A DNA stretch of 64,000 nt from positions 1-64,000 of the forward strand of contig CAKZLU010000032.1 in NCBI GenBank assembly GCA_937127245.1, read 5' to 3'. Numbering within the stretch: position 1 is the stretch's first letter; the number at the start of each line of letters is the position of its first letter. Both the position numbers and the translations under genes were made by a program. This DNA is from an uncultured Actinomycetes bacterium (GTDB lineage Bacteria > Actinomycetota > Geothermincolia > Fen-727 > JACVIW01). Positions 52,098 through 61,035 of the stretch are shown here, in pieces. Below the pieces are notes generated by a model. The model worked only from the letters and a program-made list of their open reading frames with translations, made no database searches and was not told the origin of the DNA.

Positions 52098-52390
52098 ATC
52101 TTTAGCACCTCGCGCTTGTCGTCAAATGAATAGCCCAAGGTCAAGAATGTCTGATGGGGCACGCGTATTTACCTTCGCACGCATAATTTTTTCTTCTTAA
52201 GACACCGAATTTTTTATTTCCGTTCCCCCACTTCTCGTTGATTATAAGTCTAAGTTTAGCTTCGTATGTAGTTTTAAACGGTTGCTCTTACCTGATTTCA
52301 AAACTCTTGTGGAGAGAACGGTCAAAACAATGTATCCTATCTTCGGTTAAAAGGTTTAAGGTGACTCATTACGGAAGGGTGGTGGTGTAA

Positions 52391-52969
52391 GTGTCTGAGA
52401 TAAGTGATGACATAACAGTTGAGGAGTATTTTGAAAAAGTGGTGCCGGACGTTTTTTCCGAGCAGCTGGGAAAGGTAATGCTCGAAGGCATGGAGGGAAC
52501 TGAGTTCACGCTGCAGTTTGATATACAGGGAGAGGTCTTAAAGACTTACAGCGTTATCGTAAGGGATGCCAAAACCCTCGAGGTAAAACAGGGCCCTATT
52601 GAAAAGCCCATCATCAGGCTTGAAATCTCCGAAGATACATGGAGACAGGCAGTTACAGGCAAGATTCCGGGGGCGGTTGAAATGTTCACTGACCTCGGAA
52701 GACTTTCAACGCGCTCCCGTTACGAGCAACTCAAATCCATTTCAGGAACTCTCCTTTTAGACCTTTCCAGGACGGAGGGCGAAAATGTCTCGTTAAAGAT
52801 TGTTTTCAACGGCGCCGATTCACCAACCGCTATATTCATGACCTCTCTTGATGACTGGAAACAGATAAGCACGGGAGAACTGTCGGGAGTTACCGCTTTT
52901 ATGACTAACAGATTGAAGATCGATGGAGACATGGGATTTGCCATGAATCTCGGGACTTTGGTGAGTTAA
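52391..52969 (+). CDS. SCP2-like sterol/lipid carrier protein
   Basis: A 192-residue soluble protein with the SCP2 fold. The C-terminal half ends TAFMTNRLKIDGDMGFAMNLG, the conserved SCP2 signature for a hydrophobic tunnel. The N-terminal half (TLQFDIQGEVLKTY, ITGKIPGAVEMFTD-like) has the same strand and helix order and may be a second, diverged SCP2 unit. It probably binds acyl-CoA or another lipid. GTG 52391 follows GGAAGGGTGG. The neighbouring acyl-CoA genes suit such a carrier. Confidence 0.75.
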   Translation: MSEISDDITVEEYFEKVVPDVFSEQLGKVMLEGMEGTEFTLQFDIQGEVLKTYSVIVRDAKTLEVKQGPIEKPIIRLEISEDTWRQAVTGKIPGAVEMFTDLGRLSTRSRYEQLKSISGTLLLDLSRTEGENVSLKIVFNGADSPTAIFMTSLDDWKQISTGELSGVTAFMTNRLKIDGDMGFAMNLGTLVS

Positions 52970-53112
52970 GCAATTGTTTTCTTGTCCTTAGGACTTGCGG
53001 ACGGAACGTCAATCAGAAGCGGTGCAAGCGTATTCTCCGAGTGCGTTTTATCCGGTTTGCCGTTTCCGGTCGAAAGTATTGGACCGGGTGCCCTGAAAGG
53101 GAGTGATCGAAG

Positions 53113-54324
53113 ATGATGGTGCATATTGATTTCAGGAAGCGAATCGAGAAATTCCAGGCGCTTGTTGAGAAAGAAGGAATCGATGTGCTCATCGGCACAA
53201 AGTTAAAGACTATAACCCACCTTTCGGGCGGCTTTGTTCCGTGGAGGAGCTGCGTGGTCGTTCCGGCCAGAAGCGAGATTCAGTTGATCACGTCCGCTCT
53301 TGACGCGGCAAGACTTAAAGAGGAGAGCTGGCTGGATAACGTTGTGGCCTATGGTGCTCTTCCGGGAATGCAGTTCATCGAAATGATCTCGGCGAGAGTA
53401 AGAGAACTGGGTTGTGAGAAAGGGGTTATCGGTATCGAGAGCGGGACATCCAACTATCTGCCCGATGGTTTCATCACCCTCTACGAATATGAGATGCTCA
53501 AGGAGCAGTTCCCCGAAGCCCAGTTCGTGAACGCTGTTTCCCTTATGGACCGCTTCACGCTCGTCAAGGAACCCGAAGAGATAAAACTCATGAGGCAGGC
53601 GACCGCGATCTGTGACGCCGCCCACGAAGAGGTAAGGGAGTTTTTAAGGGTGGGCGTTACCGAGAAGCAGATCGCTGGAATAGCGGAAGCGGTCATGAGA
53701 GAACTTGGCAGCGAGTTCGCCTGGACATTCACCGGCGGTCAGGAGATTGCGTCCGGTTACAGGACTTGGTGGTTCTGGGGAGGCTGCACTCCAGCCACCG
53801 ATAAAATCGTGCAGTGCGGGGATCCCATCATGATAGACCTTCACGGAATGTACTGGCTCATGCTCGGTGATGTCGCTCACAACGCGATAATGGGACAGCC
53901 GACCCCCGATCAGGAGGAAGTTATCGAGGCTTATGTCGCTACATGCTATAAGGTTATCGAGGAGATGAAACCGGGGAAGATGCTCGGTGAGGTCGCCAGA
54001 AACGTAAACGCTTTCGTTCAGGAAAACGGGTGGACCGAGTGGGTCCTGCCCGGTTTTGGTCACGGTATCGGGCACTTCGGTCACGAATGGTATCCGTGTG
54101 TCGCCGAGGCTGAGTCTCCGGGAAATAACGAGCCAGACTACGTTCTCGAACCGGGTTATATACAGATGGTGGCGGTCGTTTGCAACCGACCGGGAGTGGC
54201 CGGTTTCAGGCTTGAAAGGCCGCTGCTTATCACAGAGGATGGAAATGAACTGCTATCCAAACTCCCGATTGAACCGTGGATAATAGATTGCGGCGTCCCA
54301 TGCGAAAAGTGGGAGATTGAATGA
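53113..54324 (+). CDS. M24-family Xaa-Pro peptidase-like protein
   Basis: A 403-residue pita-bread-fold protein with a creatinase-type N-terminal domain (residues 5-155) and an M24 catalytic domain. Metal-binding candidates are the two Asp 11 residues apart in MIDLHGMYWLMLGDVAHN, the His in GHGIGHFGHE, and Glu in VLEPGYIQM and RPLLITEDGNE. The ligand set seems complete, so peptidase activity on Xaa-Pro bonds is likely, but some relatives act on C-N bonds of small molecules. The rhamnulokinase-like gene starts 150 bases downstream. Confidence 0.87.
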   Translation: MMVHIDFRKRIEKFQALVEKEGIDVLIGTKLKTITHLSGGFVPWRSCVVVPARSEIQLITSALDAARLKEESWLDNVVAYGALPGMQFIEMISARVRELGCEKGVIGIESGTSNYLPDGFITLYEYEMLKEQFPEAQFVNAVSLMDRFTLVKEPEEIKLMRQATAICDAAHEEVREFLRVGVTEKQIAGIAEAVMRELGSEFAWTFTGGQEIASGYRTWWFWGGCTPATDKIVQCGDPIMIDLHGMYWLMLGDVAHNAIMGQPTPDQEEVIEAYVATCYKVIEEMKPGKMLGEVARNVNAFVQENGWTEWVLPGFGHGIGHFGHEWYPCVAEAESPGNNEPDYVLEPGYIQMVAVVCNRPGVAGFRLERPLLITEDGNELLSKLPIEPWIIDCGVPCEKWEIE

Positions 54325-54477
54325 TTCATGACTGTGACTTATGCCTCTCGAAGACAATCCTGTGTACTGTTGGAAGCCGTTTTGAGGGATTTTCTCGTTT
54401 TTGATTCACGGTGAAGGTTGCGGTGGCTAAAGATTCCAATGCATATTAATTTACGTTTTTGTTGACCGTGAGCGCGC

Positions 54478-55989
54478 ATGAGAAACCGGGGCATGTCTGC
54501 TGGCGTTGATAGCAATGTGTTTGTGGGGATAGACCTTGGTGCCGAAAGCCTGAGGGTGTTTACCGGTTTCCTCGGCGATAAAACGCTAAGGATCGATGAG
54601 GTTTTTCGTCATCCCAACAGTCCCGTTGAGATGGGGGGAGTTCTCCACTGGGATGTCGAAACCATGTTCGAAAGGATAAAAGAAGCCCTCCTTATGATCT
54701 CAAAAAAGGGGTTTGCCCCGAGGACAATCGGCATTGATACCTGGGGTGTGGATTTCGGGCTTTTCGATGCCATTGGCAAACTGGTTGAGAAACCTTTCTG
54801 CTACAGGGATGAGCGAAACCAGCTGGCAATGGATGAGTTCCTTAAGGTCTTTCCCAGAGAGAGACTCTATGATCTAACGGGAATACAGATAATGCCCTTT
54901 AACAGCGTGTTCCAGATGTACGCGTGCTCGAAATGGAATCCCGATTTCCTAAGCCAAGCGGAAGATTTGCTTTTCATGCCTGACATATTCAACTATTTCC
55001 TCACCGGACGGAAGGCAACAGAGTTCACTTTCGCCACAACTTCCCAATTGTACAATCCCAAAAAGGCAACCTGGGAGGATGAAATTTTGAGCGCTTTAGG
55101 GATATCGAGGAAGATTTTTCAGGAAATCATTCCTCCCGCGACCGTGATTGGAGGGATTGGACCTTCCTGTGATAGGGAGCTGGATTTGGGGGACGTCCGG
55201 GTTGTCGCGGTCGCGAGCCATGATACTGCCTCGGCTGTCGCCGCCGTTCCCGCTTCCGGAGAATCCTGGGCCTATATAAGTTCGGGGACTTGGTCACTTA
55301 TGGGTATAGAACTTGATAAGCCCTGTATCAGCGAAGTGTCTCTGAAACACAATTTCACCAATGAAGGGGGAATGGGAGGAAGATTCAGGTTCCTTAAAAA
55401 CATCTGCGGGCTTTGGCTGTTGAGGAGATGCAGGGATGAATGGTTGCGGGAGGGAAAAGGATTTTCTTACGACGACATCATCGAAATGGCGAAAATCTCA
55501 AAGCCTTTCCTTTCACTTATCAACCCTGACGACCCGAGGTTTTACAATCCTTATTCCATGACAGGGGCAATAGGCGATTTCTGTCGCGAAACGGGGCAGG
55601 ACGTTCCGGACTCTCCCGGTCAGTACGTGAGGGTGATTCTCGAAAGCCTCGCTTTGAAGTACAGATACGTACTCGAAGAGATTGACAGTATCTTTCCCGG
55701 AAAGGTAAGAAGAGTTCACATAGTGGGAGGTGGGGGGAAAAACCGTCTCCTTAATCAGTTCACAGCGGACGCCACCGGGCTTGAGGTTCTTTCAGGTCCG
55801 TATGAGGCGACAGTTGTGGGAAATATCATGGCGCAGGCAGTCTCTGTCGGTCTTGTGGATGACTTAGAGGAAATGCGCGCCGTTGTCGGGCGCTCTTTTC
55901 CGGTTGAGAAATACAGGCCCTTAGATGTATCCGCATGGGACAGAGCCTTCGAGAGATTCAAAAAATTCAGCGTTTATGAGAGGAGATAA
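54478..55989 (+). CDS. FGGY kinase, rhamnulokinase-like
   Basis: A 503-residue carbohydrate kinase. FVGIDLGAESLRVFTG is the first phosphate loop, LHWDVETMFERIKEAL and IGIDTWGVDFGL match RhaB-type enzymes, and MPFNSVFQMYA lies near the sugar site. SSGTWSLMG and VGGGGKNRLLNQFTAD form the ATP-binding second domain. L-rhamnulose or a related deoxyketose is the most likely substrate. No rhamnose isomerase or aldolase gene is close, which is unusual. ATG 54478 has a poor ribosome site; ATG 54493 is an alternative. Confidence 0.85.
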   Translation: MRNRGMSAGVDSNVFVGIDLGAESLRVFTGFLGDKTLRIDEVFRHPNSPVEMGGVLHWDVETMFERIKEALLMISKKGFAPRTIGIDTWGVDFGLFDAIGKLVEKPFCYRDERNQLAMDEFLKVFPRERLYDLTGIQIMPFNSVFQMYACSKWNPDFLSQAEDLLFMPDIFNYFLTGRKATEFTFATTSQLYNPKKATWEDEILSALGISRKIFQEIIPPATVIGGIGPSCDRELDLGDVRVVAVASHDTASAVAAVPASGESWAYISSGTWSLMGIELDKPCISEVSLKHNFTNEGGMGGRFRFLKNICGLWLLRRCRDEWLREGKGFSYDDIIEMAKISKPFLSLINPDDPRFYNPYSMTGAIGDFCRETGQDVPDSPGQYVRVILESLALKYRYVLEEIDSIFPGKVRRVHIVGGGGKNRLLNQFTADATGLEVLSGPYEATVVGNIMAQAVSVGLVDDLEEMRAVVGRSFPVEKYRPLDVSAWDRAFERFKKFSVYERR

Positions 55990-56021
55990 AGGTTGCCTGA
56001 CTTGAGGGGGAACGCGAAGGT

Positions 56022-56888
56022 TTATGTCCCGAGTGAATCTTCCACCATCCTGAAGTTCAAAAGTTCGCTGTAGCAAAGCATCGAGTATCCCGCGCTCTTC
56101 TTTGTTTCTTTCTTGGTCCAGGCTGTAATCACCTTAAGTCCCATCATGCCCGCCATGAGCCAGACATAGGCGGTGAAACTTGCCGGCCCATCGACGAGAA
56201 TTGCCTCAAAACCGCGTTCACTCAGATCAAACAGCCTGTCTTTTACTTCCTCGAGAATTTCTTCCTCCGTCATCTGTGAGATCTCTTCTTGCGACGGCGC
56301 GAGCGGTTCAGGGGATATTCTGAAACCCAGTTCGAGCCAGTCCCTGGAAAGGTCCGACTGGTCGTTCTGAGTGAAGTTCGCAAGCTTAATGATCCTGCGC
56401 CATATCTTTGTGGTACCGCCTCGCCTCCAGATGAGGAAATTGCCGGTGACGCTGTACTCGTGAGGGGAGCCGTGACCCGGATATATGAAATCGAAATCTT
56501 CCAAAGAGGGCTCGATGATTGTCAGGGGTTCGCCAGGAACATCGCCTCTTTCTAGTTCAGCGGCGAGGAAATCAGGAATATCCTTGTGCCGGAGGGTGGT
56601 CCAGTTGCCTCGCATGAACGCGGTTCTCTTGCCTCGCTTTTCCCTTACCTTCTCAACCATCAGACTTGGTATGTCAGCTTCCCTGATCTCGCTTTTTATC
56701 CTGTCCCAGGTGTCGAAGTGATTGATTGTGTATTCCTCTTCTGTGCTGTGGTCGTAAACGGTAATCACGTATCCGCCTATTGATGGGTCGAGTTTAATGT
56801 CAACCACCTCAACCATGGGGTCCTCTTCCTGTATCTGTCGAGCAAGGTTCTCGGCGTCTTCCCTGAACATCGCTTCGTTTTTGTTCAT
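56022..56888 (-). CDS. Unknown 288-aa protein with Rossmann-like C-terminus
   Basis: I recognise no family. The first 90 residues are acidic with an alpha/beta pattern (EVVDIKLDPSIGGYVITVYD). The middle holds many Trp and Arg (GNWTTLRHKDIP, FLIWRRGGTTKIWRRI). The last 75 residues (ILEEVKDRLFDLSERGFEAI, VDGPASFTAYVWLMAGMMGL, KVITAW) look like a Rossmann-type strand-helix-strand, somewhat like the ligand-binding half of CARF-type sensors; this is only a resemblance. ATG follows GGAGG. It is convergent with the rhamnulokinase-like gene and isolated. Confidence 0.7.
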   Translation of the reverse strand: MNKNEAMFREDAENLARQIQEEDPMVEVVDIKLDPSIGGYVITVYDHSTEEEYTINHFDTWDRIKSEIREADIPSLMVEKVREKRGKRTAFMRGNWTTLRHKDIPDFLAAELERGDVPGEPLTIIEPSLEDFDFIYPGHGSPHEYSVTGNFLIWRRGGTTKIWRRIIKLANFTQNDQSDLSRDWLELGFRISPEPLAPSQEEISQMTEEEILEEVKDRLFDLSERGFEAILVDGPASFTAYVWLMAGMMGLKVITAWTKKETKKSAGYSMLCYSELLNFRMVEDSLGT

Positions 56889-57125
56889 GTTTCCTCCGGG
56901 CGTTCAACTTGGTGGAACCCGAATCCACGAGATTATTCACTGGTTTTATACCTATTATATATAGAAAAAGGAAGTTTAACATTACTTGAAAGAGTTATCC
57001 TCACCATCATTAAAGTCTTAACAGTTCTGGCGCAGTTCACGAAAAAATAGCTCTAAAATCTGTCCCACTTTCAGAAGCGCACAACCCTATTCATAACGTA
57101 TCTTCGGGATAGTCTTTCACACTTC

Positions 57126-57277
57126 AATGTCTTCCACCCGTGCGTGGCTTTTACAAACACTTTTTGCTTCTTCCCACGGCTCAAGGAATATCTTCCGCCC
57201 TAACGCGGCTTTGACTTCTCGGGGAACAATGGTGGCAAAAGGAATCTGGATGTTTTCCACCCGGCGTAGATTGATAA
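57126..57277. repeat. Degenerate short repeat, three copies, period 61-62 bp
   Basis: AATGTCTTCCACCCGTGCGT at 57126, AATATCTTCCGCCCTAACGC at 57187 and GATGTTTTCCACCCGGCGTA at 57249 are related. In copies 1 and 2 the similarity continues through GGCTTT. CCAC/GTGG in copy 1 becomes CCGC/GCGG in copy 2, so a small inverted repeat is kept by paired changes. They lie in a 500-base gene-free stretch (56889-57391), whose remainder shows only an AT-rich TATATATAG near 56957. Confidence 0.5.
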
Positions 57278-57391
57278 TGTGAGAGGTAGCGTTTGTGTTT
57301 TCGTTACACCAAATAGAATTCGCGATATGCTATAGGAGTCTTAAGAGATTGAATATTTCAAAGGTTTGATAATAGAGGGAGGCGTTAAGTA

Positions 57392-58609
57392 ATGAAAGTG
57401 ACAGTTTTGGGGGGATGCGGGACCGTTGGTGAAGTTGCCGCGCGCACGGTGGCTTCCACCGGTCATTTCGATGAGGTTGTGGTCGCGGACTACAGATATG
57501 ACCTTGCCTGCGAACTTGCCAAGGCAATCGACAGGCAGGGCGTCAGAGCCGCCGATTTTGACGCCTCCGATCCGGAATCCATCAAAGAGGTAATTGAGGG
57601 ATCGCAAGTGGTGGTGAACTGCGTTGGTCCATTTTATCGTCATGGGCCAACGGTTTTGAAAGCCGTCATAGAGGCGGGGATAGATTATGTGGATGTGTGC
57701 GACGACCTTGATGCCACCGAGCAAATGCTTTTGCTCGATAAAGGGGCAAGCCAGGCGGGGGTGTCCGCCCTCATCGGGATGGGCAACTCCCCGGGTCTTG
57801 CCAATGTCCTTGTGAGTTTCAGCGCGGAAAGCATGCTCACCGAACTTGAAAGCGTTGACATTTTCCACATACACGGAGGCGAGCCGGATGAGGGTCCGGC
57901 GGTCATCAAGCATAGAATTCACGCGATGACAACTGACATACCGCTTTTCATCGACGGGGAATTCATAAACGTGAGGATGCTTGAGGAAACCGGCATGGAG
58001 CACGTTGAGGAAGTTGAGTTCAAGGGCGTTGGCAGATACCCCGTCTATCCTTATCCTCATCCCGAGACTATAACCATCCCGAGATATTTCCCGGGTATTA
58101 AGAGAGTAACGAACAAAGGCTTTGTGCTGCCCCCGGAGTATTTCAAGATGATAATGGACGCTGTCAGGCTTGGTATATGCACAGACGAGAAGATTTTGGT
58201 GGGGGACCAAAAGGTCGCTGCTTTGGATTTTGCGATCTCCTTTATTCTCTCAAGAAGACCGGCGCTCCTAGAGGCGGCTGGGCTCACTGAACCGATGGGC
58301 TGCCTGAGAATTCAGATTGGCGGGAAAAAAGACGGGGAAGACCACCGCTATATCTTCTCGATGTATTCAACACAGGCCGGCGCGGGTGAAGGCACGGGGA
58401 TTCCCGCCGCGCTGGGAGCCATGCTCATTGCCGAGGGAAAGATCGACAGAAAAGGGGTCTTTCCGCCGGAAGCTGCCATCCGACCGACTGAGCTTCTCGA
58501 ACTTGCTTCGCGCGTGATAAAGGGCGCTGGAATGGGCGCGAAACTCCCCATGGATATTGAGCATGTGCTACCAGACGGAACGGTGGAGATGGTCGATTTC
58601 AAAATCTAA
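57392..58609 (+). CDS. Saccharopine dehydrogenase-like NAD(P)-binding protein
   Basis: A 405-residue oxidoreductase of the saccharopine-dehydrogenase/carboxynorspermidine-synthase type. VTVLGGCGTVGEVAARTVAS is the nucleotide-binding start, VVNCVGPFYRHG follows strand 4, and DYVDVCDDLDAT with GMGNSPGLANVL are typical. The C-terminal catalytic region includes HIHGGEPDEGPAVIKH and a glycine-rich STQAGAGEGTG. The true substrate is unknown; no lysine or polyamine genes are near. AGGGAGG lies upstream of ATG 57392. The FGGY kinase gene begins 93 bases downstream and may be co-transcribed. Confidence 0.85.
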   Translation: MKVTVLGGCGTVGEVAARTVASTGHFDEVVVADYRYDLACELAKAIDRQGVRAADFDASDPESIKEVIEGSQVVVNCVGPFYRHGPTVLKAVIEAGIDYVDVCDDLDATEQMLLLDKGASQAGVSALIGMGNSPGLANVLVSFSAESMLTELESVDIFHIHGGEPDEGPAVIKHRIHAMTTDIPLFIDGEFINVRMLEETGMEHVEEVEFKGVGRYPVYPYPHPETITIPRYFPGIKRVTNKGFVLPPEYFKMIMDAVRLGICTDEKILVGDQKVAALDFAISFILSRRPALLEAAGLTEPMGCLRIQIGGKKDGEDHRYIFSMYSTQAGAGEGTGIPAALGAMLIAEGKIDRKGVFPPEAAIRPTELLELASRVIKGAGMGAKLPMDIEHVLPDGTVEMVDFKI

Positions 58610-58702
58610 AAAAGAGCGGATTTTAAGTTTTTGCCGCAATGCTTCCCGACAAATTGGTTTTATGCAAAAGAGCGATACTGAAGGTTTAGTTGCCGCGCGG
58701 TT

Positions 58703-60283
58703 ATGGAGTTTGATCAAGGAATGGAAAAAGAGCGCTTCTTTATCGGACATGATGTCGGAACGGGCGGGACCAAATCTGTTATCGTTTCCGGTTCAGGTGA
58801 AATTCTGGCTTCGAGTTTCCACCCTTACGAGACTCTGTATCCATCGAGAGCCTTCGCTGAGCAGGACCCGCTGGATTGGTGGCATGCCGTATGCGTGAAC
58901 ACGACGCGCATGATGGATGAGTCTCGAATTGACGCGGCGAAAATCTCCGCGGTGGGATTCGCCGGACAAATGATAACAATTCTTCCCGTTGATGCTAAAG
59001 GCGAGCATTTGATGAATGCTATAACATGGCTCGACTCCAGGGCGGATGAACAGGCTGAAAGAATGATAAGAAGGCTCGGGGGAGAAAGCGTGATCCGCGC
59101 GCTCGCCGGCGCTCTTCCCTCAGGGAAGGACATAGTCTGCAAGCTTCAATGGCTTAAAGAAAAAAAGCCTGATATTTTCGCCAAAGCAAAATATGTCCTG
59201 GATTCCACAGCCTGGCTTGTTTTTCGCGCGACAGGAAATTTCGTGTTTGATGAGACAGCCGCATCGGGCACGGGCTTATTCGATATTAAAAAGCGCCAGT
59301 GGAATGCGCTACTTTCGCGGATGACCTCTTTCCCTGTTGATAAATTTCCTCCGGTCAGAAAATGCACTGATACTGCCGGATTTCTGAATGATGACGCGGC
59401 TTTACAGATGGGTCTTCGCTCCGGCATTCCGGTGATCGCCGGCATGTCTGATATTCCCGCTGCGGCGACTGGCTCCGGCGCTTTAGAGGATGGGGATGCT
59501 CACTTCTATCTCGGGACTTCAAGCTGGCTTTGCGTATCATCTTCAAAGCCCGCAAATATCGGGAGACATGGGATGGTCTCGATAGCCTCGCCAGACCCTT
59601 CAATGTTTATGATACTCGGCGAGTCTGAGACGGCGGGTATGTGTATCGAATGGTTCTTAAGAAAACTGTGCCTGCCGGATCGAGGTTACGGTTCGACTCT
59701 TCCCGCGGATATCTATGAAGAACTTGATAGGATGGTCGATGAAGCCGAGCCGGGTGCGAAAGGAGTTATTTTCACCCCTTGGCTTTTCGGGGAGCGGTCT
59801 CCGGTGACGGATACCCGGGTTCGCGCCTCATTCATTGGCCTTTCCTTTGAGCACACGGCAAAACACATGCTCCGCGCGATTTACGAGGGTGTGGCCTTCA
59901 ACTTGAGGTGGATGATTGAGGCTGCCGAAAAGAAAGGCTTCAAAATTGAAGCTTTAAGGGCAATCGGCGGAGGCGCGAAAAGTGACGTATGGCTGAAGAT
60001 AGTGGCCGATGTCACAAAAAAGAGAATAGAGGCGGTATCGAATCCTCAGGACGCAGGTGCGGTTGGAGTGGCGCTCGCGGCCGCTGCGGGGGTGGGAGCG
60101 TTTTCCGTTTATTCACAGATAAAGAAAGCGGTACGGGTGAGAAGCTTCCTCGAACCTGATAGTTCGTTGTTTTCGCTTTTTGATAATCTTTACGAAGGAT
60201 TCAAAATGATATACCCGGCGCTCTCAAAGGTTTGCGGGGCGCTGAGTTCTCAAAACAAAAAGATCGAGCGGTTCGGCGAATGA
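58703..60283 (+). CDS. FGGY kinase, xylulokinase-like
   Basis: A 526-residue carbohydrate kinase. FIGHDVGTGGTKSVIVSG is the N-terminal phosphate loop, and VGFAGQM, NAITWLDSRADEQAE and GMSDIPAAATGSG follow the xylulokinase-like order. YLGTSSWLCVSS and RAIGGGAKSDVWLKIVADV are the ATP-binding elements. The sugar specificity cannot be read. Its TGA overlaps the ATG of the DUF1638 gene (ATGA), which ties this kinase to the corrinoid methyltransferase genes that follow. The ATG at 58703 has no strong ribosome site. Confidence 0.88.
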   Translation: MEFDQGMEKERFFIGHDVGTGGTKSVIVSGSGEILASSFHPYETLYPSRAFAEQDPLDWWHAVCVNTTRMMDESRIDAAKISAVGFAGQMITILPVDAKGEHLMNAITWLDSRADEQAERMIRRLGGESVIRALAGALPSGKDIVCKLQWLKEKKPDIFAKAKYVLDSTAWLVFRATGNFVFDETAASGTGLFDIKKRQWNALLSRMTSFPVDKFPPVRKCTDTAGFLNDDAALQMGLRSGIPVIAGMSDIPAAATGSGALEDGDAHFYLGTSSWLCVSSSKPANIGRHGMVSIASPDPSMFMILGESETAGMCIEWFLRKLCLPDRGYGSTLPADIYEELDRMVDEAEPGAKGVIFTPWLFGERSPVTDTRVRASFIGLSFEHTAKHMLRAIYEGVAFNLRWMIEAAEKKGFKIEALRAIGGGAKSDVWLKIVADVTKKRIEAVSNPQDAGAVGVALAAAAGVGAFSVYSQIKKAVRVRSFLEPDSSLFSLFDNLYEGFKMIYPALSKVCGALSSQNKKIERFGE

Positions 60284-60912
60284 GAATAATTGCCTGCGCA
60301 ACAGTTGCCGAAGAGTTAATTCATATGGGGTTTCCCCAAGAACATATGAAGGTGCTGGATTTTGCCCTTCATGTGGAACCACAGAAGCTTCGGCAGAGGT
60401 TGCAGGAGGAGATAGATAACACAGAAGGGGATTGCGACATAATACTCGGTTACGGGAAGTGCTCGAACGCGCTTGAAGGGCTAAGTTCACGTACTCACAA
60501 GCTTATTGTTCCGAGAGTCGAGGATTGCATTGCTATATTCCTCGGCTCTCAGGAGGAATACCTCCGGGTGCAGCGCGAGGAACCTGGTACTTACTACCTC
60601 ACGAAGGGATGGGTAATCGCTCAGGGGAATGCGCTCGAGGAGTATTCAAGAATTTTGGAAAAGTACGGTGAGTACCGTGCCAGGAGGGTCGTGGGAGCGA
60701 TTTTCGCGAATTACAAAAGGATCGTCCTTATAAACACCGGCAACTATGAGCTTGATGAGAGCCGTCGGTTTGCCTCGGAGATGGCGGCTTTCTTGGGGCT
60801 TGCTCTCGAGGAGATTGAAGGATCCAGGCGCCTTTTGAAAAAAATGATAAAAGGCCAATGGGACGATGAGTTTATTTTAGTGGATAAGGGGTTGCCCGTA
60901 AGTTTCTATTGA
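60280..60912 (+). CDS. DUF1638 protein
   Basis: A 210-residue protein of the DUF1638 family, often encoded beside corrinoid methyltransferases; its biochemical role is not established. It begins MRIIACATVAEEL, has DIILGYGKCSNALEGL and VPRVEDCIAIFLGSQEEY, then YYLTKGWV, and ends in an acidic tail. Cysteines in ACAT, GKCSN and EDCIA may bind a metal. The ATG lies within the stop of the kinase gene, a clear sign of translational coupling. The UroD-type methyltransferase gene follows after 123 bases. Confidence 0.8.
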   Translation: MRIIACATVAEELIHMGFPQEHMKVLDFALHVEPQKLRQRLQEEIDNTEGDCDIILGYGKCSNALEGLSSRTHKLIVPRVEDCIAIFLGSQEEYLRVQREEPGTYYLTKGWVIAQGNALEEYSRILEKYGEYRARRVVGAIFANYKRIVLINTGNYELDESRRFASEMAAFLGLALEEIEGSRRLLKKMIKGQWDDEFILVDKGLPVSFY

Positions 60913-61035
60913 TTGATCGAAAGAAGCCCCGACGTCGCCTTCTGGGGTTTATGCGTTTCGTTGTGATTACTTAAGGCTTGTTTTTCCCCATCTCTATTTG
61001 ACATAAATTAAGCTTGAAGGAACTGGAGGGATACC

